DNA of 64,000 bases, from contig NZ_VOAZ01000003.1 of NCBI RefSeq assembly GCF_008369115.1, positions 62,001 through 126,000 on the forward strand. The letters are read 5' to 3'. The notes beneath the pieces were generated by a model. That model made no database searches. It was not told the origin of the DNA and saw only the letters and a program-made list of their open reading frames with translations. Shown one piece after another: positions 28,671 through 37,824 of this stretch. Position 1 is the first letter of the stretch. Each line of letters opens with the position of its first letter. The translations under genes and the position numbers were made by a program. Origin of the DNA: Psychrobacter sp. ANT_WB68. GTDB lineage: Bacteria; Pseudomonadota; Gammaproteobacteria; Pseudomonadales; Moraxellaceae.

Positions 28671-30419
28671 TTAATCTTCGATTAAAACACCCGGATTCAT
28701 GCGCTGCTCAGGGTCCAAGCTTTTCAGCATATCATGGGTTACTTGAATACCGAGCTTACCTTTTTCGGCAGCAAGGTACGGGGCATGATCGCGACCAACA
28801 CCATGCTGATGCGATATCGTCGCTGTGCCATTGGCCAAACTTAAACTGGCCGCATGTTTGATTTTCTGCCAGCGGCTTAAGGTCGTGGCATGATCTTTAG
28901 CCGCTCTGAAGAAGTAGGTGGTATAAAGACTGGCACCCTGTTTATAGACGTGTGAGATATGAGTAAAGGCCATTACTTCTTCGCCTTCATCTGCCAAGGA
29001 AGTCCGAACGGCTTCTTGCATCTGCTGCATCTGCTCGTCGATATGATTCCAGTTGGTTGCGGTCTCAAAGGTATCGACCATGATGCCTTTTTCCCACAAA
29101 GTGCCGCGCAAATAAGGGAATTTAAAGCGTCCATGTGCCCACACACTACCCATGATATCGGTTATTTTACCAGTGACACTATTCTGCTGCTTTAATAGCT
29201 TATTAAACTGCGTCAGCGCCAGTTTATTCTGCGCTTTATCCCCTGATACCCCATAAGTGAGCATGACTTTTTCTGAGCTGAGTCCGCGCGCTTTTAGATA
29301 AGTGCTGATGGCCATAAATTGGCTGGGCGTCGTGCCCAAATGTAGATGCGCGTCAGTCTCGACTGCATTACTCAGACGCAGCATAGATAGGCGAATATTT
29401 TTTTGTACGGCTTGTCTAATCACTTCTTTACCCGCTTCCCAGTTGGGTAAAAAGGCGACTTTAAACAGCTCTTCTTCTGGTTGCGACTGCACCCGCATTT
29501 TGACTTCGGTAAAAATACCGGCGCGACCTTCTGTGCCCATCATCATTTCACGCAGATCAGGCCCTGCTGCTGACGCTGGAATATCCGCAATATTAAGCAC
29601 TCCTTGTGGCGTCACCAACGTACCACCGGCAAACATCTGCTCGATACGTCCATAGCCTAAAGACTGCTGACCACTAGAGCGCGCTGCAATCCAGCCGCCA
29701 AGGGTCGATAGCTCCCAAGACTGTGGATAATGTCCTAAACGATAGCCGTGTGCGTCTAATTGCTCCTCGACCGCTGGCCCTTGCGTGCCTGCGCCAAAGG
29801 TAGCAATTTGGCTCTCGATATCTAAATCAATGAGCTGATCCATCTTGCTCATGGCAATGGTTAATACGGGGCGTGAACCTTTTTGTGGATTGATATGACC
29901 AGCTACTGAAGTGCCGCCGCCAAAAGGAATGACGATAAGGTCGTGCTCGCTCGCTAGCTTTAATAAGGTTTCGACATCAGCGGTCGATTCAGGAAAAGCG
30001 ACGCCATCAGGAAAGACTTCAAAGTCGCCACCATGCATGGCTATCCAGTCTGGAAAGCTTTGGCCGCGGGCATGTCTGAGTCTGACCTCGTTATCGACAG
30101 ATACCGTATCCAGCTTAGTCAGGGCAGCAGGCAAGCGCGATTTTGGTACGGTTTTGAGTACCTGCGCCAAACTGACAGAGTTTAGTTTTTTTGTTTTACC
30201 GATATGTGATTTAATCAGTTTTGCGCCATGTGGCGAAACTTTTTTATTGATATTAATATTACCCCAACCATTCCAGCGCGTCTGCTCAATAGGAGTGTTG
30301 GCGGAGGTATTAGCAGGCGTATTGGTGGGTTCGTTATCTTTTGAAGCCGTATCTAAAGAGGTGTTATCAGTATTATTAGGGGTAGCTGTTTTACGAAAAA
30401 GAGATTTGATGTTGCTCAT
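28671..30419 (-). CDS. AGPS-like FAD-binding oxidase
   Basis: 582-residue flavoenzyme of the FAD-linked oxidase (VAO/AGPS) family. After a Thr/Asn-rich leader of about 45 residues come RWNGWGNI, the FAD segment VIPFGGGTSVAGH, ELSTLGGWIAARSSG, GTEGRAGIFTEV and the C-terminal QHGVGRDHAPYL. These match alkyldihydroxyacetonephosphate synthase-type enzymes. Bacteria of this group are not known to make ether lipids, so the actual reaction is uncertain (perhaps a D-hydroxyacid or polyol-phosphate oxidase). It is the first gene of the set; an operator-like palindrome lies 22 bp upstream of its start. Confidence 0.85.
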   Translation of the reverse strand: MSNIKSLFRKTATPNNTDNTSLDTASKDNEPTNTPANTSANTPIEQTRWNGWGNININKKVSPHGAKLIKSHIGKTKKLNSVSLAQVLKTVPKSRLPAALTKLDTVSVDNEVRLRHARGQSFPDWIAMHGGDFEVFPDGVAFPESTADVETLLKLASEHDLIVIPFGGGTSVAGHINPQKGSRPVLTIAMSKMDQLIDLDIESQIATFGAGTQGPAVEEQLDAHGYRLGHYPQSWELSTLGGWIAARSSGQQSLGYGRIEQMFAGGTLVTPQGVLNIADIPASAAGPDLREMMMGTEGRAGIFTEVKMRVQSQPEEELFKVAFLPNWEAGKEVIRQAVQKNIRLSMLRLSNAVETDAHLHLGTTPSQFMAISTYLKARGLSSEKVMLTYGVSGDKAQNKLALTQFNKLLKQQNSVTGKITDIMGSVWAHGRFKFPYLRGTLWEKGIMVDTFETATNWNHIDEQMQQMQEAVRTSLADEGEEVMAFTHISHVYKQGASLYTTYFFRAAKDHATTLSRWQKIKHAASLSLANGTATISHQHGVGRDHAPYLAAEKGKLGIQVTHDMLKSLDPEQRMNPGVLIED

Positions 30420-31053
30420 AGGGACATACCTGTCAATTTTTTATATAGTCAAACTCTATATAAATCGGACACAGGTTCAGGCGCGCGCAGTCTACTATCC
30501 TGTAGTAATATTACTCGTCTTCCATGTGTCCAAATTATCTTGAACCGACTATCAGTGTTATTTAAGTTTGGATTTAGGTGTGGTTTAGATAATTGGAATT
30601 AATTTAATTAACCACTGCTTAACCGCTGATCGTTAGCTTGGGTAAACCATGCACACTCTACAGCGTTAAAGCCAAGTGCTGATAATCTGAGCATAGCACA
30701 ATATAAACAAAAATTTCATACAGACTCGTCATTTGTATAATAAAAATTCATGACTTTTTGTTTGGTCGCTAATTATCAATGCTTTTTCAGGAATACTATT
30801 CTTATCACTTTATAGTCATGCGTTAAAAAAAGTCTTATGAAGCTGCTGAATGTATTGTTGAGCTTGCGGCTTAAGTTAGACGCTTACCTTCCTAATATTC
30901 AAATAATCCTGAATATCCGCTAATAACTATCAACAATCAGCCATAAATAGTAATAACTCGCAAAAATCATGGATAATTGACCATCTAATAGCCATTAATG
31001 CGCGCAAACTTGTTAAAATAGGTCACTAATTTTTTCTTGATGGACATCGATTT
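30420..31053. other. 634-bp divergent region between the AGPS-like gene and guaA
   Basis: No gene recognised; the plus-strand frame covering 29911-30543 is a shadow. It holds an inverted repeat at 30441-30463, a 10-bp palindrome GTAATATTAC at 30505-30514, and AT-rich DNA up to guaA, where both divergent promoters must lie. Confidence 0.6.
30441..30463. promoter_or_regulatory. Operator-like perfect inverted repeat
   Basis: TTATATAG and CTATATAA are exact 8-bp arms separated by 7 bp, located 22-44 bp upstream of the AGPS-like start codon. This is a plausible binding site of a dimeric repressor; no regulator gene is adjacent. Confidence 0.5.
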
Positions 31054-32667
31054 ATGACCACTGCCGCTGCCACTCCTGCAATACCTACTATGCCTATAAT
31101 AAAAGCAGACCGTATATTAATCCTTGATTTTGGCTCACAATACAGCCAGCTTATCGCCCGCCGTGTACGTGATTCAGGCGTATTCTGTGAGATGTTCCCG
31201 TTTGACATCGATACTCAGCGTATCACCGATTTTGGTGCCAAAGGCATTATCTTATCTGGTGGTCCTGAAAGCGTTCATGCGGAAAATAGCCCACGTATCA
31301 ACGATGCTGTTTTTGACTTAGGCATACCCGTGTTAGGCATTTGCTACGGTATGCAAGCGATGGCAGAGCGTTTCGGTGGTAAAGTTCACGCCAGTGATAT
31401 CCATGAATTTGGCGCTGCAACTATTAATATTGATGGTAAATCGACATTGACCGATGGCATCGAAGACGCTGCCGGTAAGCTAAATGTTTGGATGAGTCAT
31501 GGTGATAAAGTCATTGATGCACCAAAAGGCTTCGATATCATCGCTAGCACGCCAAGCTGTCCGATTGCGATTATGGCAGACGATTCGCGCCACTATTATG
31601 GTCTACAGTTCCATCCTGAAGTCACGCATACCGCGCAAGGTTCTGCGTTGCTTGGTCGTTTTGTCCATGATATCTGTGGCTGTGCTGGTAGCTGGACGCC
31701 TGATAACATCATCGATATGCGTATCGAACAGCTGAAAAAGCAAATCGGTGACAAGCAAGTATTACTTGGTTTATCAGGCGGTGTTGACAGCTCAGTCGTC
31801 GCGGCATTGTTGCATAAAGCCATTGGCGATCAACTAACCTGTGTGTTTGTTGATACCGGTCTCTTGCGTCTACATGAAGGCGACCAAGTGATGCAAGTTT
31901 TCGCAGAAAACATGGGTGTAAAAGTCATCCGTGTCGATGCCGAAGAGTTATTCTTAACCGCATTGGCTGGCGAGTCTGATCCTGAAGCCAAGCGCAAAAT
32001 CATCGGTAAAACCTTTATCGATGTATTCGCTAATAGTGCCCGTGAAGTCAGTGAGCAAAGCGATGGTAAAGTCATCGAATTCTTGGCGCAAGGCACTATT
32101 TATCCAGACGTGATTGAATCAGCCAAGTCGCATCAAGGTAAAGCGCATGTTATTAAGAGCCATCATAATGTTGGTGGTTTACCAGATGATTTGGCGTTTG
32201 AATTGGTTGAGCCGTTACGTGATTTGTTTAAAGATGAAGTGCGTAAACTAGGGATCACCCTTGGTCTGCCTGCTAAAATGATTAACCGTCATCCGTTCCC
32301 AGGACCAGGTTTGGGCGTGCGTATCTTAGGCGAAGTCACCAAAGAATTTGCTGATATCCTGCGTGCTGCTGATGCTATCTTTATGGAAGAGCTTGAGCGT
32401 TCAGGCTGGTATGAGAAGACCGCGCAAGCATTTGCGGTATTCCAACCGATTAAATCGGTCGGCGTGGTCGGTGATGGTCGCCGCTATGCGTGGGTGATTG
32501 CGCTACGTGCCGTTGAAACGGTAGATTTTATGACTGCACGCTTTGCACATCTGCCGTATGATTTGATTGAGACGGTATCGAATCGCATTATGAATGAAAT
32601 CGCTGAAGTCTCACGCGTGACTTATGATGTATCAAGCAAGCCACCAGCGACGATTGAGTGGGAATAA
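31054..32667 (+). CDS. guaA: GMP synthase (glutamine-hydrolysing)
   Basis: Converts XMP to GMP using glutamine and ATP. It has 537 residues. The N-terminal class-I amidotransferase has [18 protein letters not shown], the nucleophile Cys in VLGICYGMQ (near residue 97) and the QFHPEVTHT His/Glu pair. The PP-loop ATP pyrophosphatase has [11 protein letters not shown] near 243, and the dimerisation domain ends with [12 protein letters not shown] 10-15 residue Ala/Thr/Pro-rich leader precedes the core. No guaB is adjacent. A terminator follows at 32694. Confidence 0.98.
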   Translation: MTTAAATPAIPTMPIIKADRILILDFGSQYSQLIARRVRDSGVFCEMFPFDIDTQRITDFGAKGIILSGGPESVHAENSPRINDAVFDLGIPVLGICYGMQAMAERFGGKVHASDIHEFGAATINIDGKSTLTDGIEDAAGKLNVWMSHGDKVIDAPKGFDIIASTPSCPIAIMADDSRHYYGLQFHPEVTHTAQGSALLGRFVHDICGCAGSWTPDNIIDMRIEQLKKQIGDKQVLLGLSGGVDSSVVAALLHKAIGDQLTCVFVDTGLLRLHEGDQVMQVFAENMGVKVIRVDAEELFLTALAGESDPEAKRKIIGKTFIDVFANSAREVSEQSDGKVIEFLAQGTIYPDVIESAKSHQGKAHVIKSHHNVGGLPDDLAFELVEPLRDLFKDEVRKLGITLGLPAKMINRHPFPGPGLGVRILGEVTKEFADILRAADAIFMEELERSGWYEKTAQAFAVFQPIKSVGVVGDGRRYAWVIALRAVETVDFMTARFAHLPYDLIETVSNRIMNEIAEVSRVTYDVSSKPPATIEWE

Positions 32668-32693
32668 AATCCTAGTTAGACCTTAGATGAAAC

Positions 32694-32727
32694 AAAAAAA
32701 CACTCAACTTAGCTGGGTGTTTTTTTT
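32694..32727 (+). terminator. Terminator after guaA (copy 1 of a duplicated hairpin)
   Basis: CACTCAAC (32701-32708) pairs with GCTGGGTG (32712-32719) allowing one G-U pair and one mismatch, with an upstream A-run and a downstream run of eight Ts. It is nearly the same as the hairpin at 33301. Confidence 0.8.
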
Positions 32728-32836
32728 GTTGTGGTAAATTTAACTTATAAAATAAAAATGAACATTATTTGGCTTTAAATTAAAAAAGATATAATATGTT
32801 AATAAATCAAAACTATCAATTAAATGAGGATTGTTT

Positions 32837-33211
32837 ATGTGGGTAAGAAATAAATATACTGGACCAGGCGGTGGTGCTTATACCGGGCCAGGCGGTGGTG
32901 CTTATACCGGGCCAGGCGGTGGTGCTTATACTGGACCAGGCGGTGGTGCTTATACCGGGCCAGGCGGTGGCGCTTATACCGGGCAAGGCGGCGGGCTTTA
33001 CACTGGACCGGGCGGCGGGCTTTACACTGGACCGGGCGGCGGGCTTTACACTGAACCGGGTGGCGGGCTTTATACTGGACCAGGTGGCGGGCTTTATACT
33101 GGACCAGATTCTAATCCTTACGTGAGTAATTGGCCTCCACTAGATATACTTTTAAAAGAACTTAAAAAAAGAGGATTGAGTCGCATAATTGATTTATTAG
33201 AGAAGCACTAA
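32837..33211 (+). CDS. Small YTGPGGG-repeat protein, function unknown
   Basis: 124 residues from the ATG at 32837 (GAGGA six bases upstream). After MWVRNK come ten complete 8-residue units, five of type YTGPGGGA and then five ending in Leu (YTGPGGGL, with single YTGQ and YTEP variants), and an eleventh decayed unit YTGPDSNP. The C-terminal 30 residues (from YVSNWPPLDI) are non-repetitive and predicted helical, with a charged KELKKRG stretch. No signal peptide or membrane segment is seen. It stands alone between two near-identical terminators. I do not know its function; similar Gly/Pro/Tyr repeats occur in unrelated hypothetical proteins. Confidence 0.75.
   Translation: MWVRNKYTGPGGGAYTGPGGGAYTGPGGGAYTGPGGGAYTGPGGGAYTGQGGGLYTGPGGGLYTGPGGGLYTEPGGGLYTGPGGGLYTGPDSNPYVSNWPPLDILLKELKKRGLSRIIDLLEKH
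32855..33118 (+). repeat. Tandem 24-bp repeat array (10 complete units plus one degenerate)
   Basis: Units start every 24 bp from 32855; unit 11 (33095-33118) is degenerate. Units 1-5 share GGTGGTGCT- or GGTGGCGCT-type ends (Ala) and units 6-10 share GGCGGGCTT-type ends (Leu), so the array seems to have grown from two founder units. Confidence 0.95.
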
Positions 33212-33300
33212 GTATACGAACAAGTTCATTTTCCTTAATCGTTATTTAAAATAATTATTAATAAGCATGCGTAAGAATGTTTGATATCCGAGAATAGAAC

Positions 33301-33333
33301 AAAAAAGCACTCAACTTGGTTGGGTGTTTTTTT
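33301..33333. terminator. Terminator copy 2, between repeat gene and HNH gene
   Basis: CACTCAAC (33308-33315) pairs with GTTGGGTG (33319-33326), with flanking A-run and T-run. It serves the repeat gene (plus) and possibly the convergent nuclease gene (minus). Confidence 0.8.
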
Positions 33334-33351
33334 AGTTTAAAGTTAAGTGTT

Positions 33352-34218
33352 TCACTCATTAAGGTCTGCTTCGATAGAAGCAACTTTATTTATTAACTGA
33401 TTATTAAATTCTAAATGGTCTAAAGAGTAGTGAGCTTTTCGATGACAGATAGGGCACAGAGCGATGACGTTTTGAGGCAAGTCCGCACCACCATCTGCTA
33501 GCCTCGTTAGGTGGTGAACTTCCAGATAAGGTCCAGATTTGGTTTCAAATGGAGCTGTCTCATTACATCCTTCGCATATACCGTTAGCTCTTTTCTTGGC
33601 ATAAAGTTTAATTGCTGTACTACGGTTTTGAATAGACTGAATTTTTTCTTGAGTACTTGCTTGGGTTGGTGTTGAACTTAAGGCAATCTCTCGTAATTGC
33701 TGTAATGACCTAGCTTTGCTAGGTTTAGTACAGTACGTAGATTTAGGTGCTTCAACTATATTTGCATGCAAATTTTGAGCGGTATCAATATTTTGAGCAT
33801 TAACAATATCTAAACGAAAAACGATAGCATCACGTAACTCACCATTTCTATCTTTTAGTTTTTCTATGCGATTATCTATGTAATTACAAAGACCTACGAA
33901 GCGATAGCCTGATAGGAATTTTTCAAAAAGATATATTTCCTTCCTATTTTTTTGATGATCACGAATAGCTAAATTTCCTTTAGTCATCTTCATATCACCT
34001 ATTTGCCCTTCACCCGTATAGTTAAAGACACCTTCATTATCATATCCATCTCTATACCCATAATCTCCACCAGTAGTACCCGTAAAGATAAATATATAAG
34101 GAAATTCAGCAGGTGTAGAAATACCTCCTTGTTGCTGCCCGTCATATTTGTTATGTATGTCAGACATTCGATTATAAACTTCACCTACCTTAAACAACTC
34201 AGCTTTTTTACTATTCAT
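33352..34218 (-). CDS. Probable SRA/YDG-HNH endonuclease
   Basis: 288-residue protein. The N-terminal half (about 30-125) looks like an SRA/YDG modified-base reader: TGTTGGDYGYRDGYDNEGVF, then GDMKMTKGNLAIRDH and LFEKFLSGYRFVG. The C-terminal half is an HNH nuclease: CEGC near 214, LEVHHLT near 234, NVIALCPICHRKAHY near 248-262, with all zinc and catalytic positions present. Such proteins cut DNA carrying modified cytosines (type IV-like restriction). The gene is AT-rich compared with its flanks and has no methylase neighbour, consistent with a stand-alone acquired defence gene. Confidence 0.82.
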   Translation of the reverse strand: MNSKKAELFKVGEVYNRMSDIHNKYDGQQQGGISTPAEFPYIFIFTGTTGGDYGYRDGYDNEGVFNYTGEGQIGDMKMTKGNLAIRDHQKNRKEIYLFEKFLSGYRFVGLCNYIDNRIEKLKDRNGELRDAIVFRLDIVNAQNIDTAQNLHANIVEAPKSTYCTKPSKARSLQQLREIALSSTPTQASTQEKIQSIQNRSTAIKLYAKKRANGICEGCNETAPFETKSGPYLEVHHLTRLADGGADLPQNVIALCPICHRKAHYSLDHLEFNNQLINKVASIEADLNE

Positions 34219-34313
34219 ATTTTATGATTCCAATAAAATGTACTTAAGTTTACTATACTTAATTATTTTTTATCTTAAGCTTCAATGTGAATAAATTATT
34301 CATTGTTTCTATA

Positions 34314-34348
34314 CAAAAAAACGGTGCTCTTTTAGATAAAGAGCACCG
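34314..34348 (-). terminator. Terminator of the YhdH-family gene
   Basis: CGGTGCTCTTT and AAAGAGCACCG form an 11-bp perfect stem with a 5-nt loop; on the minus strand it runs into seven Us. Confidence 0.85.
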
Positions 34349-34382
34349 CTACTATTTATAAAATTCGATCTTAAACCAAAAC

Positions 34383-35387
34383 TTAACCCCGCACATTCAC
34401 CACATAACGTCCAACCGTCTGACTCGCCATAAAACGATCTAAGTATTCCGGCGTTTGCTCAAGCGTAATCTCTTCGCCATAGCTCTCTAGATTAGGCAGT
34501 TTCATATCGGTAGCGACACGCTCCCAGATAGCCTTTTTATCCGCCAGTGGAATATAGACCGAATCGATACCCAATAAAGAAACTGCTCTGGTGATAAATG
34601 GCATGACCGTCATCGAAAATTCAGCTCCACCAGCCAAGCCGCAAGAGGTGACCGCGCCGCCTGCTTTGGTCTGTTTCAGCAAGTTTGCTAAATAATCGCC
34701 GCCGATGGTGTCAATGGCGTTTGCCCATAGCTCACGACCGACAGGTTTATTGCCAATTTCATTGATGGTATCGCGATGACGGACTTCACTTGCACCTAAC
34801 TCCTTTAGATAATCGCTTTGCTCAGGCTTACCAGAGAAAGCAATAACGTCATAGCCGAGCTGACTCAAAATCGCAATACTGATACTGCCAACGCCGCCCG
34901 TTGCGCCAGTGACCGCGACTGGTCCGTCACTTGGTTTTGCACCCATTTTTTCTAACTTTTGAATGCTTAAGGCTGCTGTTAAGCCGCCAGTACCATAAAT
35001 CATCGCTTCTTTTAGTGTTAGAGAAGGTGGACATTCGACCGCCCAATCGGCTGGGATAGATATCATCTGACTTAAGCCGCCATCGGTATCCATGCCCAAG
35101 TCATAGCCAAAGACCACGACTTCTTGTCCTGCTGTAAACGTGCCAGATTTGTCGCTGACCACGACGCCTGCAGCATCGATACCGGGCGTGTGTGGATACT
35201 GCTTGGTGATTCTTTTATTGCCTGATGCCGACATCGCATCTTTGAAATTTAACGATGAGTAATGGACTTCGATCAATAAATCATTTTCAGGTAAATCGCT
35301 AACGTTGCGCTGCTGAATGCTTTTTTTAAATTCACCGTCGCTGGTTTCTTCAACGACCAAGGCTTTAAATGTTTTATTATTAGACAT
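34383..35387 (-). CDS. YhdH/AcuI-family acrylyl-CoA reductase-type oxidoreductase
   Basis: 334-residue zinc-independent member of the MDR superfamily. It begins FKALVVEETSDGEF and has SSLNFKDAMSASGN, PHTPGIDAAGVV and the NADPH-binding VTGATGGVGSISIAIL. The family member AcuI reduces acryloyl-CoA to propionyl-CoA; E. coli YhdH is the close comparator. AGGAA lies seven bases before the ATG. It is the downstream member of three consecutive MDR genes on the minus strand. Confidence 0.87.
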   Translation of the reverse strand: MSNNKTFKALVVEETSDGEFKKSIQQRNVSDLPENDLLIEVHYSSLNFKDAMSASGNKRITKQYPHTPGIDAAGVVVSDKSGTFTAGQEVVVFGYDLGMDTDGGLSQMISIPADWAVECPPSLTLKEAMIYGTGGLTAALSIQKLEKMGAKPSDGPVAVTGATGGVGSISIAILSQLGYDVIAFSGKPEQSDYLKELGASEVRHRDTINEIGNKPVGRELWANAIDTIGGDYLANLLKQTKAGGAVTSCGLAGGAEFSMTVMPFITRAVSLLGIDSVYIPLADKKAIWERVATDMKLPNLESYGEEITLEQTPEYLDRFMASQTVGRYVVNVRG

Positions 35388-35474
35388 AAGAGTGTTCCTG
35401 ATTAGAGTAGCTTTGCCTGCGCGCCATGTAAATTGGTCACATTAGGTGCGGGCAGTTATTGGTATAAAAAAACC

Positions 35475-36455
35475 TTATGGCTTTAGCAGTATTTTGCCTT
35501 TTTTGCCAGATTGCACCTTACCTGATACCGCTTCCTTAATATTATCTAGCGTATAAATGCCACCTGTCGGTAGCTTTAATTTACCACTGGCAGCACGCTC
35601 GATGAGCTCTTTTATCAAGCGGTTTTTATTATCCGCATCCAGCTTTTGCATCAAGGCGCCGCCCCAAAACCCTTTGATTGTGGCTTGCTTAAAGATGAGG
35701 TGAGTCGGGTTGAGCGCTAGCGGCTGCCCAGACATCGCGCCCACCGCTGCCATCATGCCGCCATGACCGAGCAAGCTTAGTAAATCACCGCCAGATTGAC
35801 CGCCAACAGAGTCGACTGCGCCGCTTATTTTGGCATCGCCAACGATTTGGCGGACTTGATCCTTCCAGTCGTCATCAGCGCTCACGACGTTATTTTCGGT
35901 GATACCAATCTCCGTCAGCTCGGTTGCCGATTCTTTACTACGGACGACGTTGATGGTGTGGATACCGCGCTCGGCGGCTAACATCGCAAGCGATTCGCCA
36001 ACGGCGCCATTTGCAGCATTTTGAATGACCCATTGACCTTTTTCTAGTTCTAAAAACTCAATAAGCATCAAGGCACTCATCGGCATGGCGATAAGCTGCG
36101 CGGCCATTTCATCATCGATTTGTTCAGGTATAGGAATAATACTGCTGGCAGGGGCGGTGAAGTACTCTGCCCACGTGCCCTCGACACCTGTTACCACCAC
36201 ACGCTGACCCATTTCTATACCATCGACACCTTCGCCGATAGCATCAATAGTACCCACGGCTTCGCTACCCGCAGCTGCAGGCAGTTTTGGTTTGGTGCCA
36301 TATTGACCTTGGATAGTGATGAGGTCGTGATTATGGATAGAGGATAAAATGGTTTTGATACGCACTTCGTTGGCATGTGGCTCTGGGGTAGGGTGGTCGG
36401 TAATATTCAGTACGTCAGATGGTTTGCCAAATTTATGATAGGTTACGCTACGCAT
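35475..36455 (-). CDS. MDR-superfamily reductase (ETR/quinone-reductase type), paralogue 1
   Basis: 326 residues, MDR fold without the catalytic zinc ligands. Landmarks are SSIHNHDLITIQGQYG, AAGSEAVGTIDAIGEGV, the cofactor-binding NAANGAVGESLAMLA and NPTHLIFKQATIKGFWG. These suggest a 2-enoyl-CoA reductase or quinone reductase. AAGGA precedes the ATG. It is clearly homologous along its entire length to the gene at 36713, so the two arose by tandem duplication. The substrate is unknown. Confidence 0.85.
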   Translation of the reverse strand: MRSVTYHKFGKPSDVLNITDHPTPEPHANEVRIKTILSSIHNHDLITIQGQYGTKPKLPAAAGSEAVGTIDAIGEGVDGIEMGQRVVVTGVEGTWAEYFTAPASSIIPIPEQIDDEMAAQLIAMPMSALMLIEFLELEKGQWVIQNAANGAVGESLAMLAAERGIHTINVVRSKESATELTEIGITENNVVSADDDWKDQVRQIVGDAKISGAVDSVGGQSGGDLLSLLGHGGMMAAVGAMSGQPLALNPTHLIFKQATIKGFWGGALMQKLDADNKNRLIKELIERAASGKLKLPTGGIYTLDNIKEAVSGKVQSGKKGKILLKP

Positions 36456-36642
36456 GGTAAGGTCCTTTTTTATTGTTAGGTATATGTCGTTAATCGATGT
36501 GGTTTATTTTTAAACGATGACAGTGATTAATTGCTCATCAACCTTAACAAGCTGGCCTTAATACCCGCAACCTGACTTTGGTTAATTAACGTTGCCAGCT
36601 GTTTGTGACCATCAAATGTTATAACCATAAAATAAGCCATAA

Positions 36643-36682
36643 AAAATGGCAGCGTTCTTACTATAAAGAATGCTGCCATTTT
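36643..36682 (-). terminator. Terminator between the two MDR paralogues
   Basis: A long stem (AAAATGGCAGC and its complement, plus TTCTT/AAGAA with one G-T pair) ends in Ts on both strands, separating the paralogues into different transcripts. Confidence 0.8.
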
Positions 36683-36712
36683 CAATAATACTTAAACTCA
36701 CTAAATAATCGT

Positions 36713-37690
36713 TTATGGTTTTAGTAATACCTTACCTTGTTTGCCTGATTGCAGTTTGCCATCGACCGCTTTGGTAATATCAGCCAAATCAAAAATCGCT
36801 TCAACGGGTAGATGTAATTTATCACTGGTGGCTCGTTCGATAAGCTCATCTATCAGGCGCTGTTTGTTTTCAACACTCATTTCTTGGCTGATTTTACTGC
36901 CCCAAAAACCTTTCACTACCGCTTGTTTAAAGATCAAATGTGTCGGATTAAGGATCATTGGCTTGCCTGACATGATACCAAAAGACGCCAAAGTGCCGCC
37001 ATGACCTAGCAAGGATAATAAGTCGCCGCTAGCTTCACCACCGACAGAATCGACTGCCGCGCTGATGCTATCATCACCGATGATTTGACGGACTTGCTCT
37101 TTCCAGTCTTTATCTGAGCTGTTGATATTATTTTTAATACCGAGAGCGGCTAATTCTTTTATCGCATCTGCACTGCGTACGACGTTGATGGTATTAACGC
37201 CACGCGCCGCTGCCAGCATGGCGAGCGACTTACCGACGGCGCCATTGGCGGCATTATGGATAATCCATTGACCGCTTTCTACGTCTAAGAACTCCAGCAG
37301 CATTAGAGCACTTAGCGGCATGGCAATTAATTGTGCCGCCATTTCATCTTTTAGGCTATCAGGGACGGCAAAGACCATATCGGCTGATGCGACAAAATAC
37401 TCCGCCCACGTTGCTTGCACACTGGCTGCTGCCACGCGCTGGCCGACTTTTAAGTCTGTAACCTCACTGCCAACGGCGTCGATAATACCCAGCGCTTCAC
37501 TACCACCGATAGCTGGCAATTCAGGTTTAAATCCGTACTGACCACGAATGGTAAGCAAGTCATGATTATGGATAGAGGCTAAGATGGTTTTGACGCGGAC
37601 TTCATTAGCCTTAGGCTCTGGGATAGGGCGGTCGCCGAGGGTCAATACTTCAGTTGGTTTGCCAAATTCGTTATAAGTTGCACTACGCAT
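36713..37690 (-). CDS. MDR-superfamily reductase, paralogue 2
   Basis: 325 residues, colinear with the gene at 35475. It shares MRS(A/V)TY..FGKP, SIHNHDL, GSEA(L/V)G, NAANGAVG(K/E)SLAMLAA and NPTHLIFKQA(V/T)(V/I)KGFWG, with differences spread over the whole length, so duplication is not recent. AAGGA lies before the ATG. Function is as for paralogue 1; divergence may reflect different substrates. Confidence 0.85.
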   Translation of the reverse strand: MRSATYNEFGKPTEVLTLGDRPIPEPKANEVRVKTILASIHNHDLLTIRGQYGFKPELPAIGGSEALGIIDAVGSEVTDLKVGQRVAAASVQATWAEYFVASADMVFAVPDSLKDEMAAQLIAMPLSALMLLEFLDVESGQWIIHNAANGAVGKSLAMLAAARGVNTINVVRSADAIKELAALGIKNNINSSDKDWKEQVRQIIGDDSISAAVDSVGGEASGDLLSLLGHGGTLASFGIMSGKPMILNPTHLIFKQAVVKGFWGSKISQEMSVENKQRLIDELIERATSDKLHLPVEAIFDLADITKAVDGKLQSGKQGKVLLKP

Positions 37691-37824
37691 AATAATTCCT
37701 TTTTTAGTTTTAAGTTTTTTCTAATGAGTTGATAATTTACAGCCATCAACAGTAACAAGTCGTGCCTACTTATCGCAATATCAGTTTGGTTAATAAAAGT
37801 CATTACCTAGCCGTCTTTTATTAT

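Noticed and set aside
29722-29730. Perfect DnaA-box 9-mer in the AGPS-like gene (also at 45288-45296)
   Set aside because: Single isolated copies are expected by chance in 64 kb and have no neighbours.
32871-33125. Second frame (VLIPGQAV repeats) in the 24-bp array
   Set aside because: Any 24-bp tandem array is open in several frames; only the first has a start with GAGGA and a non-repetitive, natural-looking tail.
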